A program made the position numbers and the translations under genes. DNA of 64,000 bases from Hyphomonadaceae bacterium UBA5336 (lineage in GTDB: Bacteria > Pseudomonadota > Alphaproteobacteria > Caulobacterales > Hyphomonadaceae): contig DHQO01000002.1 in assembly GCA_002408125.1 (NCBI GenBank), forward strand, positions 1 to 64,000, read 5' to 3'. Of the stretch, positions 8,354 to 16,773 are shown piece after piece (the first letter of the stretch is position 1; every line of letters starts with the position of its first letter). The notes under the pieces are model-generated. The model made no database searches. It had not been told where the DNA came from and worked only from the letters and a program-made list of their open reading frames with translations.

Positions 8354-8785
8354 TCAGGCGGCGGCGACGGCCGGAGCTTGGTCTTCGAACTGGGCCAGCA
8401 GGAAATCCTCGAAGCTTTCCGGGCGCTGGATGAAGCGGTTAAAGGCCAGCGAGCCCTTGCCGACGGCGACCGGGTTCACATTCGCGCCGCAGCGGCGGGC
8501 CGTCGTGGCGACCAGGTCGCGCTGGTCGCTGGCCGAGACCACGGCGATGCGGTGGCTGCCCATGTTCGCGATACGCGCAATGGTCATGTCCGGGTCGAAG
8601 CTGTCGGGCAGGGTCAGGTCGAGCATGACCAGGTCGAAACGCTCCAGGCGCAGGCGGGATTCGGCCTCCATCAGCGTGGCGGCCATCACCAGATCCACCT
8701 GGATGCGGGCGCGCGCGGCCTTGTCGGCGGCGATTGCCAGCATGTCGCGCACCGGTTCGTGATCTTCGACCCAAAGAACTTTCAT
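8354..8785 (-). CDS. Single-domain response regulator (receiver only)
   Basis: A 143-residue protein consisting of one CheY-like receiver domain. Asp56 in LVMLDLTLP is the predicted phosphorylation site, Glu7-Asp8 form the acidic pocket, VVSAS supplies the Thr/Ser switch position, and Lys near residue 109 is the conserved lysine. There is no output domain. The last dozen residues are Ala/Val-rich. No histidine kinase lies nearby, so it is an orphan that probably serves a kinase elsewhere. It is monocistronic, ending at a strong terminator. Confidence 0.85.
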   Translation of the reverse strand: MKVLWVEDHEPVRDMLAIAADKAARARIQVDLVMAATLMEAESRLRLERFDLVMLDLTLPDSFDPDMTIARIANMGSHRIAVVSASDQRDLVATTARRCGANVNPVAVGKGSLAFNRFIQRPESFEDFLLAQFEDQAPAVAAA

Positions 8786-9108
8786 GGCTCAGTCTACCTT
8801 TATCTGCATGGCCTGGGGCGTGGCGTCCGATCTGACCTGCTGTACCGGACAAAGCCTCGGCGTCGGGCCGGAACAGACCCTTGCCTTTGCCTTGTTTTTC
8901 CCGGAACAGCAGACCGTTTCTCGCGTCTGCTCCGTCGATGGGATGAGTAAAAACATGTCGCTGGTTTCAGGGGCGTAAACCAAACCCTGCGCTGGAGTTA
9001 ACTTTGCGATTTTTCGAAACAAAAGCGCATAAAACTTGAGTTGGGTGCACGGGCGAGCGAGGCTAGAGCCACTCCAGTTCCCCCCAGCCAGTGGAGTTTC
9101 ACGCCGCC
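8786..9108. promoter_or_regulatory. Divergent intergenic region
   Basis: About 320 bp between the divergent receiver and aminotransferase genes. The right half (8995-9060) is A+T-rich and probably holds the aminotransferase promoter. I saw no clear dyad or consensus promoter pair and no credible small gene. Confidence 0.4.
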
Positions 9109-10263
9109 ATGCAGTTCATCGACCTTCAGGCCCAGCGCCAGCGCATCGAAACCGAGATTAACACAGCCGTGCAGGCCGTGATCGAGCATGGCCGCTATGT
9201 CCTCGGCCCGGAAGTGACCGCGTTCGAAGCCGCGCTTGGCGCCTATGGCCATGCCGACAAGGTGATCTCGTGCGCCAACGGCACCGATGCGCTCGCCCTG
9301 CCGCTGATGGCCTGGGGCGTTCAGGCCGGCGATGCTGTGTTCTGCCCGAGCTTTACCTTCGTGGCGACCGCGCAGGTGATCCCCTGGCAGGGCGCGAGCC
9401 CGGTCTTCGTAGATGTCGACGCCGACACCTACAATATGAGCGCGGAAAGCCTGGAAGCGGCCATCCTGGACGTGAAGGCGAAGGGCGAACTGACCCCGCG
9501 CGTCGTGATCGCGGTCGACCTGTTCGGCCAGCCGGCGAACTATCCCGAGATCCGCGCGCTGTGCGACAAGTATGGCCTGAAACTCATCGCCGACAGCGCG
9601 CAGGGCTTTGGCTGTACGCTTGGCGGCAAGCATCCGCTGCACTGGGCCGATGTCACCACCACCAGCTTCTTCCCGGCCAAGCCGCTCGGCTGTTATGGCG
9701 ATGGCGGCGCGGTGCTCACCAATGAGGGGGCGCTGGGCGACATGATCGAGTCCCTGCGCGTCTATGGCAAGGCGATGCCGGCCGATATCGAGGCGCGCCA
9801 GTTCCGCCACGACCCAAAATACATGTCGCTCAGGATCGGCATGAATTCGCGGCTGGATACGATCCAGGCTGCGATCCTGCTCGAAAAGCTGAAAATCTTC
9901 GACGATGAGATCGAAAAGCGCCAGGTCATCGCCGCGCATTACAATTCCGGGCTGGAAGAGCATGTCCGCCAGGAGCCGCGCGTCATTCAGGGCGGGCGCT
10001 CGGTCTGGGCGCAATACACCGTGGAGGTCGACCGGCGCGACGCACTGCAGGACCATCTGCGCGCAAAGGGCATCCCGACGGCGGTCTATTATCCGATCCC
10101 GATCCACGAGCAGGACTTCGCGGTGAACTATCCGCGCAGCCCGGACGGCCTGCCCAACACCATGGCCGCCAGCCAGCATGTCATGTCCCTGCCCATGCAT
10201 CCCTATCTGACGAGCGATGTGCAGGACCAGGTAATCGACGCGGTGGTCGAGTTCTACAGCTAA
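9109..10263 (+). CDS. DegT/DnrJ/EryC1/StrS aminotransferase
   Basis: A PLP-dependent sugar aminotransferase of the DegT/WbpE class, which aminates keto-sugar nucleotides for surface polysaccharides. Signature elements are the N-terminal FIDLQAQRQRIE, HGRYVLGPEV, ANGTDAL (phosphate-binding), DSAQGFG (Asp that contacts the pyridine N) and SFFPAKPLGCYGDGG with the Schiff-base Lys. GMNSRLDTIQAA follows as usual. I use the ATG at 9109 because the conserved start MQFIDL begins there; an upstream ATG at 9091 adds six residues. No other nucleotide-sugar amination gene is adjacent, though galU lies 3 kb downstream. The exact substrate cannot be told from sequence. Confidence 0.9.
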   Translation: MQFIDLQAQRQRIETEINTAVQAVIEHGRYVLGPEVTAFEAALGAYGHADKVISCANGTDALALPLMAWGVQAGDAVFCPSFTFVATAQVIPWQGASPVFVDVDADTYNMSAESLEAAILDVKAKGELTPRVVIAVDLFGQPANYPEIRALCDKYGLKLIADSAQGFGCTLGGKHPLHWADVTTTSFFPAKPLGCYGDGGAVLTNEGALGDMIESLRVYGKAMPADIEARQFRHDPKYMSLRIGMNSRLDTIQAAILLEKLKIFDDEIEKRQVIAAHYNSGLEEHVRQEPRVIQGGRSVWAQYTVEVDRRDALQDHLRAKGIPTAVYYPIPIHEQDFAVNYPRSPDGLPNTMAASQHVMSLPMHPYLTSDVQDQVIDAVVEFYS

Positions 10264-10309
10264 CGCGTCGCAGGGACATGGCGCCACCGCGCCCCTAAAG
10301 AGCGCGGCA

Positions 10310-10675
10310 ATGGGATTGCTGGCACGTCTTCTCTTTCTCCTGCTCGCCGTGACGGCCTATGCCGCCAACGGCGCGCAGACGCATTTGCGCGTGGATGACG
10401 GCAAGGTGGTCGAAGTCCCGCTGTGCGGGCTCGGCGGGGATCGCACTGTCACGCTGCATCTTGGTAGCAAGGATACGCCTGAGAAAACCGGCGATACCTG
10501 CTGCGGCGCCTGCATGATGGCCCATGCCCTGCCGGCCGATCCGCCGCGCCTTCTGGCCGGGCCGGTCGACCATCCCGGCCTGCCCGATCCCGCCCCTGCC
10601 CCGGCGGTCCACCCCCGCTCACCCCTCTGGCCCGGCGCGCCGCCGCAGGGGCCGCCTGCACTCCGCAAAGCCTGA
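10310..10675 (+). CDS. Small exported DUF2946-like protein
   Basis: A 121-residue protein with a signal peptide (hydrophobic residues 4-20). A Cys in VPLCGLGG and a TCCGACMMAHALP cluster resemble the Cys-containing blocks of DUF2946 proteins, which are often found with copper genes. The C-terminal third is Pro/Ala-rich and probably disordered. It lies 60 bp upstream of a Met-rich outer-membrane protein gene on the same strand. A link to copper or another soft metal is an inference from the Cys/Met content of this pair. Confidence 0.6.
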   Translation: MGLLARLLFLLLAVTAYAANGAQTHLRVDDGKVVEVPLCGLGGDRTVTLHLGSKDTPEKTGDTCCGACMMAHALPADPPRLLAGPVDHPGLPDPAPAPAVHPRSPLWPGAPPQGPPALRKA

Positions 10676-10734
10676 ACCCCAAACTTCAATTCGCGTGGCC
10701 ATGAGCGCCGCGCGCAGCTTTGCGAGCAATACAG

Positions 10735-11823
10735 ATGAATACGCGATACCTGTTGGCGGGTGCGGCCCTCGGCCTTGCCCTCACCCCTGCTGCCCATGCC
10801 CATGAGGGCGATGGCGGCAACGTCACCTATGCCACCGACCATGCCCCCATCGGCGTGTCGGCAGACCATCGCCACAACAAGGGCGAATGGATGCTCTCCT
10901 ACCGCTACATGTATATGGACATGGGCGGCAATCGCGACGGCACGAACAGCCTGTCACCGGAAGAGGTGATCACCTATCCCAACCGCTTTTCCAATCCGCC
11001 GATGATGCCGCCCACCCTGCGTGTGGTGCCCGAGGAGATGACCATGCAGATGCACATGGTCGGCGGGATGTACGGCCTCACAGACCGCGTCACGCTGATG
11101 GCGATGGGCATGTACATGACGAAGGAGATGGATGCGATCACCTTCCAGGGGCCGATGGGCACAACGCGCCTTGGTGAGTTCACCACAGAAGTCAGCGGCT
11201 TCGGCGATGTCACGCTCGGCGCGATCTTCGGCCTCGACGATGGCGCCACCCCGCACAGTCAGGTGAATGCCGCGCTGATGGTGTCCCTGCCCACCGGGTC
11301 CCTGGACGAGACCGACGAGGTGCTCACCCCGATGAACACACGAAACACCGTGCGCCTGCCCTATGGCATGCAACCGGGCTCCGGCACAGTCGACCTGAAG
11401 CCGAGCCTGACGGCCCGTCAGCGGTTTGGCGACTGGAGCATTGGCGGCCAGCTCGCGGGCGTGTTTCGCCTGAATGAGAATGACGAGGGCTATGCGCGCG
11501 GCGACAGCCTGGCGGCCACCGCCTGGGCGGCCTATGAGTTCACCCCGAGCCTCAGCGTCTCCGGACGGGTGAAGGCACAGTCGGTGGAGAAGGTGGACGG
11601 CATCGATCCCAACATCATGGCACCGACCCAGGCGGCCAATCCGGATTTCTATGGCGGCGACACCGTGGAAGCGCTGCTTGGCATCAACCTCGTCGGCAAT
11701 TCCGGCGCGCTGAGCGGCCACCGGCTGGGCGTGGAGCTTGGCCTGCCGGTCTACCGCAACCTGAACGGCCCGCAGATGGAGACCGATCTCACCCTGACAG
11801 TTGGCTGGCAGAAGGCGTTCTAG
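10735..11823 (+). CDS. Met-rich outer-membrane transporter-like protein
   Basis: A signal peptide of about 22 residues ends in AHA, followed by a beta-rich protein ending in an aromatic residue (WQKAF), the pattern of outer-membrane barrels. It resembles the alpha-amylase/phenol-MetA-type putative transporters. The N-terminal half is strikingly rich in Met: YRYMYMDMGG, NPPMMPP, EEMTMQMHMVGGMYG and MAMGMYMTKEM, and His residues flank it. Such clusters bind Cu(I) in other exported proteins. The ATG at 10735 is preferred over 10720 because it gives a standard signal peptide. It is probably co-transcribed with the Cys-containing gene upstream. Confidence 0.7.
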   Translation: MNTRYLLAGAALGLALTPAAHAHEGDGGNVTYATDHAPIGVSADHRHNKGEWMLSYRYMYMDMGGNRDGTNSLSPEEVITYPNRFSNPPMMPPTLRVVPEEMTMQMHMVGGMYGLTDRVTLMAMGMYMTKEMDAITFQGPMGTTRLGEFTTEVSGFGDVTLGAIFGLDDGATPHSQVNAALMVSLPTGSLDETDEVLTPMNTRNTVRLPYGMQPGSGTVDLKPSLTARQRFGDWSIGGQLAGVFRLNENDEGYARGDSLAATAWAAYEFTPSLSVSGRVKAQSVEKVDGIDPNIMAPTQAANPDFYGGDTVEALLGINLVGNSGALSGHRLGVELGLPVYRNLNGPQMETDLTLTVGWQKAF

Positions 11824-11907
11824 GACAGGCCCTTCCGCGACGTCCCCGCTCGCGGCATGCGGGCGGGGGCGTTATCACTCCCCGCAGAAGGAATGCGGGA
11901 GGACGAT

Positions 11908-13416
11908 ATGGCCAAGGGAGACATGCCGGTCCTGGTGGGCGTCGGGCAGGCGGTAAGCCACTGGGATGGCGCGGCGGGACCGTCCGGGGCGCCATCCCCG
12001 CTCTCGTTGGCGGCAGACGCCAGCCGGACCGCCCTCGCCGATGCAGGCCTTGCCGGCAGCGAGGTCGACACGCTCGCCTTCGTGCGGATCTTCGAGGACT
12101 CGGTGCCCTCCGCACCTCATCCCCATGGTCACAACACAAACCTGCCCGGCACGCTGGCGCGCGAGATCGGCGCGTCCCCCGCCCGCCTCATCTATTCCAC
12201 CGTCGGCGGCCAGAGCCCGCAATCGCTGGTGAGCGAGTTCGCCGACGCCATACATGCCGGCGAAGCAGACTGCGCCCTGATCGCGGGGTCGGAAGCCATC
12301 GGCGCGAGCAAGGCCGCGCGGCGCGCCGGCATCACGCTCGACTGGGCCGACGGTTCGGATCTCGCTTTCGATGATCGCGGCATGGGCACGCCCCTGCTCT
12401 CGCGCCACGAGATCAAGCATGGCCTCGTCGCTGCGCCCAATATCTACGCCCTGTTCGAAACCGCCATTGCCGCGCGCGAGGGGCGCGCGCGCTCGGCCCA
12501 CCGCGCGGCCATGTCCTCGCTGTTTGCGAAATTCTCCGCGGTCGCGGCAGAAAACCCCTACGCCCAGTTCCCCACGGCGCGCTCGGCCGACTGGCTCGCC
12601 ACGCCGTCGAAGGAAAACTATGAGCTCGCCGATCCCTTCCTGAAATGGCATGTCGCCCAGGATGCGGTGAACCAGGGTGCGGCGGTGCTGGTGATGTCGG
12701 AAAGCCGGGCCGATGCACTCGGCATACCGGCCGGCAAACGCGTCTATCTGCATGGCGGTGGCGAGGCACATGACACCGTCATCTCCGAGCGCCCCCATCT
12801 CGACCGGTCCCGCGCCATGTACATGGCCTATTTGCGCGCCATGTCACAGGCGCGGCGCATGGCCGGCGATATTCAGGTCTTCGACCTGTATTCCTGCTTC
12901 CCCTGCGCTGTCACCTCTGCCTGTGAGGCGCTCGGGCTCGACCCGCTGGGCGATCCGCGCCCGCTGACGATGACCGGCGGCCTGCCCTTTTTCGGTGGGC
13001 CGGGGAACAACTACTCCCTGCATGGCATCGCCAGCATGGTCGAGCGACTGCGCGCGGCGCCGGAGACCTATGGGCTCTTGCTTGCCAATGGCGGCTGGAT
13101 GACCAAGGAAGCCGTGGGCATCTATGCCGCCACCCGTCCGGACGATTACATCCCGGTCGGCGCGCCCGGCAGCTTCCACGAAACCGTCGCGGTGGCAGAG
13201 ACGCCAGAGGGCGGCGTGCTGGAGACCTATACCGTGCTGCACGGACGCGCCGGGCCCGAGCGCGGCATCGCCGCCTGCCGCACCGAAAGCGGGGCACGCT
13301 TCCTCGCCTTCGCCAGCCCGGAGATGCTCACCGAGCTGCGCGAGGATGAGAGCCAGGTCGGGCGTCCGGTTGCCGCCACGACACAGGGCGAGACCAACAC
13401 GGTGACCTTCAAATAG
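11908..13416 (+). CDS. Thiolase-like acetyl-CoA acetyltransferase
   Basis: A 502-residue thiolase-superfamily protein of the SCP-x-like acetyl-CoA acetyltransferase type. It has an N-terminal VLVGVGQAVSHW block, a STVGGQSPQSL segment where canonical thiolases carry the nucleophilic Cys region, and VFDLYSCFPCAV, MTGGLPFFGGPGNNYSLHG and LLANGGWMTKEAVGIY blocks typical of the subfamily. A C-terminal extension of about 100 residues looks like an OB-type fold. The absence of Cys in the first block means thiolytic activity is doubtful. The ATG at 11908 has GGAGG 7 bp upstream, so it is chosen over 11857. No beta-oxidation genes adjoin it. Confidence 0.8.
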   Translation: MAKGDMPVLVGVGQAVSHWDGAAGPSGAPSPLSLAADASRTALADAGLAGSEVDTLAFVRIFEDSVPSAPHPHGHNTNLPGTLAREIGASPARLIYSTVGGQSPQSLVSEFADAIHAGEADCALIAGSEAIGASKAARRAGITLDWADGSDLAFDDRGMGTPLLSRHEIKHGLVAAPNIYALFETAIAAREGRARSAHRAAMSSLFAKFSAVAAENPYAQFPTARSADWLATPSKENYELADPFLKWHVAQDAVNQGAAVLVMSESRADALGIPAGKRVYLHGGGEAHDTVISERPHLDRSRAMYMAYLRAMSQARRMAGDIQVFDLYSCFPCAVTSACEALGLDPLGDPRPLTMTGGLPFFGGPGNNYSLHGIASMVERLRAAPETYGLLLANGGWMTKEAVGIYAATRPDDYIPVGAPGSFHETVAVAETPEGGVLETYTVLHGRAGPERGIAACRTESGARFLAFASPEMLTELREDESQVGRPVAATTQGETNTVTFK

Positions 13417-13552
13417 GCAGATTGCCTCTCACAGCCTGTCAGGGATGGTATTTCTGACCCGAGCCTTGCATGAAAGGGGCGGGGTGTGGGACCTCGTCCC
13501 CATTAAGTGTTTCAGACCGGCACTCGCCGGGCCAATTGCGAGAGTGAGTTTC

Positions 13553-14419
13553 ATGTCGATCAAGAAGGCTGTCCTGCCTGTTGCCGGTTTCGGCACGCGT
13601 GTCCTGCCCGCCACCAAGGCGATCCCGAAGGAACTCCTGCCGGTGGTCGACCGCCCGGCCCTGCAATATGTGGTCGATGAGGCAGTTGCCGCCGGAATCG
13701 AGCACATCGTCTTCGTGACCGGGCGCGGCAAGGGCGCCATCGAGGACTATTTCGATGTCGCCTATGAGCTGGAAGACAGCCTCGTAAAGAAGAACAAGAC
13801 CGCCATCCTGGACGAGCTGAAGCGCATCCACATGCCGGCCGGCTCGACCAGCTTCATCCGCCAGCAGGGCGCGCTTGGCCTCGGCCACGCTATCTGGTGT
13901 GCGCGCGACGTGATCGGCAACGAGCCCTTCGCCATCCTGCTGCCGGACGTGATCATCAAGGGCGAAAAGAGCTGCACCGCCCAGATGGTCGAGGCCTATA
14001 ATGAGGTCGGCGGCAATATCATCGCCGTGGACGCGGTGCCCGAGGACGAGGTCTCCAAGTATGGCGTCATCGCGCCCATCGAAAAGACCGGCAACCTGAT
14101 CCGCATGTCCGGCATGGTGGAAAAACCCGCCAAGGAAGACGCTCCGTCCAACCTGAAAATCACCGGGCGTTATATCCTGCAGCCGGAAATCTTCGACCTT
14201 CTGGAAAACCAGGAGCGCGGCGCGGGCGGGGAAATCCAGCTCACCGACTCCATGGCCACGCTGATGGAGCGCCAGGACTTCTACGCCCTGGAATATGAAG
14301 GCCAGGATTATGACTGCGGCTCCAAGCTCGGCTATTTCGAAGCTGTGCTGGCCTATGCCCTCGACCATCCGGAAATCAGGGATGGCGCGATGGAGCTGGT
14401 GAAAAAAGCGCTGGGCTAG
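13553..14419 (+). CDS. galU: UTP-glucose-1-phosphate uridylyltransferase
   Basis: GalU makes UDP-glucose for surface polysaccharides and glycolipids. It starts with the nucleotidyltransferase motif KKAVLPVAGFGTRVLPATK, then IPKELLPVVDRPALQYVVDEA. Further blocks are GLGHAIWCA, LLPDVI (metal-binding Asp) and GYFEAVLAYAL near the C-terminus. At 288 residues it has the family length. The ATG at 13553 begins MSIKKAV; the frame is open upstream but that part does not match the family. It stands alone between the thiolase-like gene and a small membrane protein. Confidence 0.95.
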   Translation: MSIKKAVLPVAGFGTRVLPATKAIPKELLPVVDRPALQYVVDEAVAAGIEHIVFVTGRGKGAIEDYFDVAYELEDSLVKKNKTAILDELKRIHMPAGSTSFIRQQGALGLGHAIWCARDVIGNEPFAILLPDVIIKGEKSCTAQMVEAYNEVGGNIIAVDAVPEDEVSKYGVIAPIEKTGNLIRMSGMVEKPAKEDAPSNLKITGRYILQPEIFDLLENQERGAGGEIQLTDSMATLMERQDFYALEYEGQDYDCGSKLGYFEAVLAYALDHPEIRDGAMELVKKALG

Positions 14420-14468
14420 GCGTTTGAGCTGTCATGTGTAGACTACATTTTCTGAGCGGTCAGGGAAT

Positions 14469-14666
14469 GTGCACATGCTGAGATGGCGCCGGATGCCGGC
14501 ATGGCATATCGCAACCAATCTCGTCTTGGCTGTGGTTCTGATCGCAATCTTCTTGCATGGCCTGAAGGCATCGGATGAACGGTTTGTCCTGACCTCAATC
14601 GTTGGGATGGCAGGCTATGCCCTGTTTAATATCGTGTCGGTCACACTGATCTCCAGAGAAGACTGA
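14469..14666 (+). CDS. Small two-helix membrane protein
   Basis: A possible 65-residue protein with a basic N-terminus and two hydrophobic segments (about 13-32 and 40-60), predicted to lie in the inner membrane with both ends in the cytoplasm. It starts with GTG at 14469 or ATG at 14475; AGGGAA lies a few bases upstream. No family recognised. Base use is less G+C-rich than galU. The regular membrane topology is the main support. Confidence 0.45.
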   Translation: MHMLRWRRMPAWHIATNLVLAVVLIAIFLHGLKASDERFVLTSIVGMAGYALFNIVSVTLISRED

Positions 14667-14681
14667 CTTACTACTTAAAGC

Positions 14682-14772
14682 CTCCCGACTTGATCCACCG
14701 GGCCCATTGCGGAAACGTGTAGCCAGGATCCCGCGGTGGGAGCTGGGCACCGCGGTCAAGCCGCGGTGAATC
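14682..14772. repeat. Dispersed palindromic repeat, family B
   Basis: Two arms: a degenerate CCCGACTTGATCCACCGGG arm on the left and, on the right, GGGCACCGCGGTCAAGCCGCGG followed by TGAATC. Each arm is itself a small palindrome around CTTGA or TCAAG. The same arms recur at 19691-19795, 21981-22026, 34016-34114 and 63313-63412, always between genes. Confidence 0.7.
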
Positions 14773-14836
14773 GCGTCGTTTCCCGACACAAATGATATCC
14801 TCTGAGCCGCTTTTCCCGGCATGGCCAAAACATCAC

Positions 14837-14865
14837 TTGCACACATACCGACTGGTTGGTATGTG
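14837..14865 (+). promoter_or_regulatory. TetR-type operator within the promoter of the TetR-DUF1428 unit
   Basis: A near-perfect dyad at 14843-14864, ACATACC-N8-GGTATGT, fills the 17-bp spacer between a -35-like TTGCAC (14837-14842) and a -10-like TATGTG (14860-14865). It lies 18 bp upstream of the TetR start codon. The placement is that of an autoregulatory operator whose occupation would block RNA polymerase. Confidence 0.75.
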
Positions 14866-14882
14866 ACAGATCAGGAGGACGC

Positions 14883-15497
14883 ATGGCCCGCATATCTGCC
14901 CGCGAGAAACTGCTCGATGCCGCCCGCGATGTCGTGCGCGCGCAGGGGTTCTCTGCCACCAGCGTGGATGAGCTCTGCGCGGCCGCCGGGGTCACCAAGG
15001 GCGCTTTCTTCCACCATTTCGCCAGCAAGGAAGCGCTCGGCGCGGCGGCGGCCGACCATTGGTCGGAAACCACCGGCGCCCTCTTTGCCTCCGCACCCTA
15101 TCACGCGCCATCTGACCCGCTTGAGCGCGTCTTCGCCTATATCGACTTCCGCGCCGGTCTCATCGCTGGCGACCTCGCCGAATTCACCTGTCTCGTCGGC
15201 ACCATGGTGCAGGAAGCCTATCGCACCTCCGATGCCATCCGAACGGCCTGCGCGAACTCCATCTTCGGCCATGCGAAAACGCTGGAGGCCGATATCGCCG
15301 CCGCCATCGAGCTTTATGGCGCGCCGGCGGGTGTGACTGCCGAGAGCCTCGCGCGGTTCACCCAGTCGGCGCTGCAGGGCGGGTTCATCCTCGCCAAGGC
15401 CGCTGGCAATGACGCCCCCGCGCGCGAGGCTGTCGCGCATCTGCGCCGCTATTTCGAACTGATTTTCCAACCGGGCCGAAAAGGAGACGCCCCATGA
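14883..15497 (+). CDS. TetR family transcriptional regulator
   Basis: A 204-residue repressor with an N-terminal TetR DNA-binding domain: REKLLDAARDVVRAQGFSAT, then the recognition helix region VTKGAFFHHFASKEAL. The C-terminal ligand-binding domain is divergent and gives no clue to the ligand. The ATG at 14883 has AGGAGG 8 bp upstream and begins the usual short arm before the first helix, so it is preferred to 14856. It overlaps the next gene by 4 bp (ATGA). A strong palindrome overlaps its own promoter, so autorepression is likely. Confidence 0.92.
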   Translation: MARISAREKLLDAARDVVRAQGFSATSVDELCAAAGVTKGAFFHHFASKEALGAAAADHWSETTGALFASAPYHAPSDPLERVFAYIDFRAGLIAGDLAEFTCLVGTMVQEAYRTSDAIRTACANSIFGHAKTLEADIAAAIELYGAPAGVTAESLARFTQSALQGGFILAKAAGNDAPAREAVAHLRRYFELIFQPGRKGDAP

Positions 15498-15841
15498 CCT
15501 ATGTCGATCTGATGATGGCTGCCGTGCCGACGGCGAAGAAGGCCGAATACACCGACTTCTGCCTGAAGATGGCCGAAGTGTTCCGCCGCCATGGCGCACT
15601 GGATGTGATCGATGTCTGGGGCCATGAAGTGCCCCCCGGCCAGACCAATTGCATGAACTCGGCCGTCCTGAAGAAGGATGACGAAACGGTCGCGGCCGGC
15701 TGGGTCACCTGGCCGTCCAAGGAGGCGCGCGATGCCGGCTTTGGCGCCGCGATGGCCGATCCCGACATGGCAAATGCGCAGATGCCGTTCGATGGCGGTC
15801 GCATGATCTTCGGCGGCTTCGTGCCCGTCACCGAGGCGTGA
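15494..15841 (+). CDS. DUF1428 family protein
   Basis: A 115-residue protein with the DUF1428 pattern: YVDLMMAAVP at the N-terminus, FRRHGALDVIDVWG with its conserved HGAL, then AAGWVTWPSKEARD and a C-terminal MPFDGGRMIFGGF. These dimeric alpha/beta-barrel proteins are common and of unknown function. Its start overlaps the TetR stop by 4 bp, so it is translationally coupled to the regulator and is probably the output of the TetR circuit. Confidence 0.88.
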   Translation: MTYVDLMMAAVPTAKKAEYTDFCLKMAEVFRRHGALDVIDVWGHEVPPGQTNCMNSAVLKKDDETVAAGWVTWPSKEARDAGFGAAMADPDMANAQMPFDGGRMIFGGFVPVTEA

Positions 15842-15895
15842 GGCGGTCATGGCTGACGCAATCACGCGCCCGCGACGGGCGCAGCCCCACGCCCC

Positions 15896-16636
15896 CTACC
15901 CCCAATGCTCGCCGATCCAGGGCGTGGGGCGCACGGCCTTGTAGATCTTCTTGTACCAGGGCGCGGGCCAGCGCCCGTCGCGGGCTTCGTCCGGGTCCGG
16001 CTTGCCAGTGAAGGCAACCACGCGCGTCTGCGGCGGCAGTTTCGGCGTCAGGAAATGGTTCATAGGCCATTTCGGCATCAGGGAATGCTTGAAGGACTGG
16101 CACCATTCGCTCGGCCAGAAATCCATCTCGCGGATCTCGCGCGAGATATAGACCTGGCTGATCCGGTGCTCGTCGACCTTCGCGGCCGGATCGGCCATCA
16201 GGTTGTCATAGAGATAGGAGTGCGCGCCAACCCTGAACCGGTAACACGAGGTATTGCCGATGCCGCTGCCCGGCTGGGTCCAGTTCTCGGCCACAATGAA
16301 GGTCTTTTCCGGCGAATAGTCGAAGAACGCATCGATCGAGCCGGTGATGACGAGGTCGATGTCGAAGAACAGGACATCTCCGGTGATATCGGCGAGCGGG
16401 TCCTGCCAGAGGGCGATCTTGCGCCAGGGATACCAGCGCACGCGTTCCGGCAGATCGATAGGCGGCAGCGGCATCGCCTCGATGCCTTCCTCATAGCCGG
16501 TGGCATCGTCGGTAAAGCACACAAAGCGCAGGGGCCGCTCGGTGTTCCGGCGCACCATGCGGTAGAGCCGGTTCACATAGTCGGCTCCATAGCGGGTGCC
16601 CCAGCGCATGCAGATCACGGTTTGCGGGCTCGTCAT
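15896..16636 (-). CDS. Putative glycosyltransferase with DxD motif
   Basis: A 246-residue soluble protein with features of a nucleotide-sugar transferase: an N-terminal VICMRWGTRYGADYVNRLY strand-turn, FVCFTDD, RKIALW, and the metal-binding VLFFDIDLVITG (DID as DxD). These resemble GT8-like family members. NHFLTPKLPP and AFTGKPDP follow in the C-terminal part. The acceptor is unknown. It is transcribed divergently from the epimerase gene; the two could share a role in surface sugars but this is conjecture. Confidence 0.7.
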   Translation of the reverse strand: MTSPQTVICMRWGTRYGADYVNRLYRMVRRNTERPLRFVCFTDDATGYEEGIEAMPLPPIDLPERVRWYPWRKIALWQDPLADITGDVLFFDIDLVITGSIDAFFDYSPEKTFIVAENWTQPGSGIGNTSCYRFRVGAHSYLYDNLMADPAAKVDEHRISQVYISREIREMDFWPSEWCQSFKHSLMPKWPMNHFLTPKLPPQTRVVAFTGKPDPDEARDGRWPAPWYKKIYKAVRPTPWIGEHWG

Positions 16637-16773
16637 CGGGAATAGGCCTCATTCATTTCGTTCAGCCCCTACCCCATCCGCGAAAAATGTGGAACCAAGC
16701 GCCTGTAGTCACACCGGTTCGGCTCTGGCAAACAGGTCGGACGGTTTCACGTGGAAGACGGGGAGGACGCGAC

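Noticed and set aside
8789..9022. Possible 77-residue protein upstream of the receiver gene
   Set aside because: No ribosome binding site, no family, and it fills the probable promoter region.
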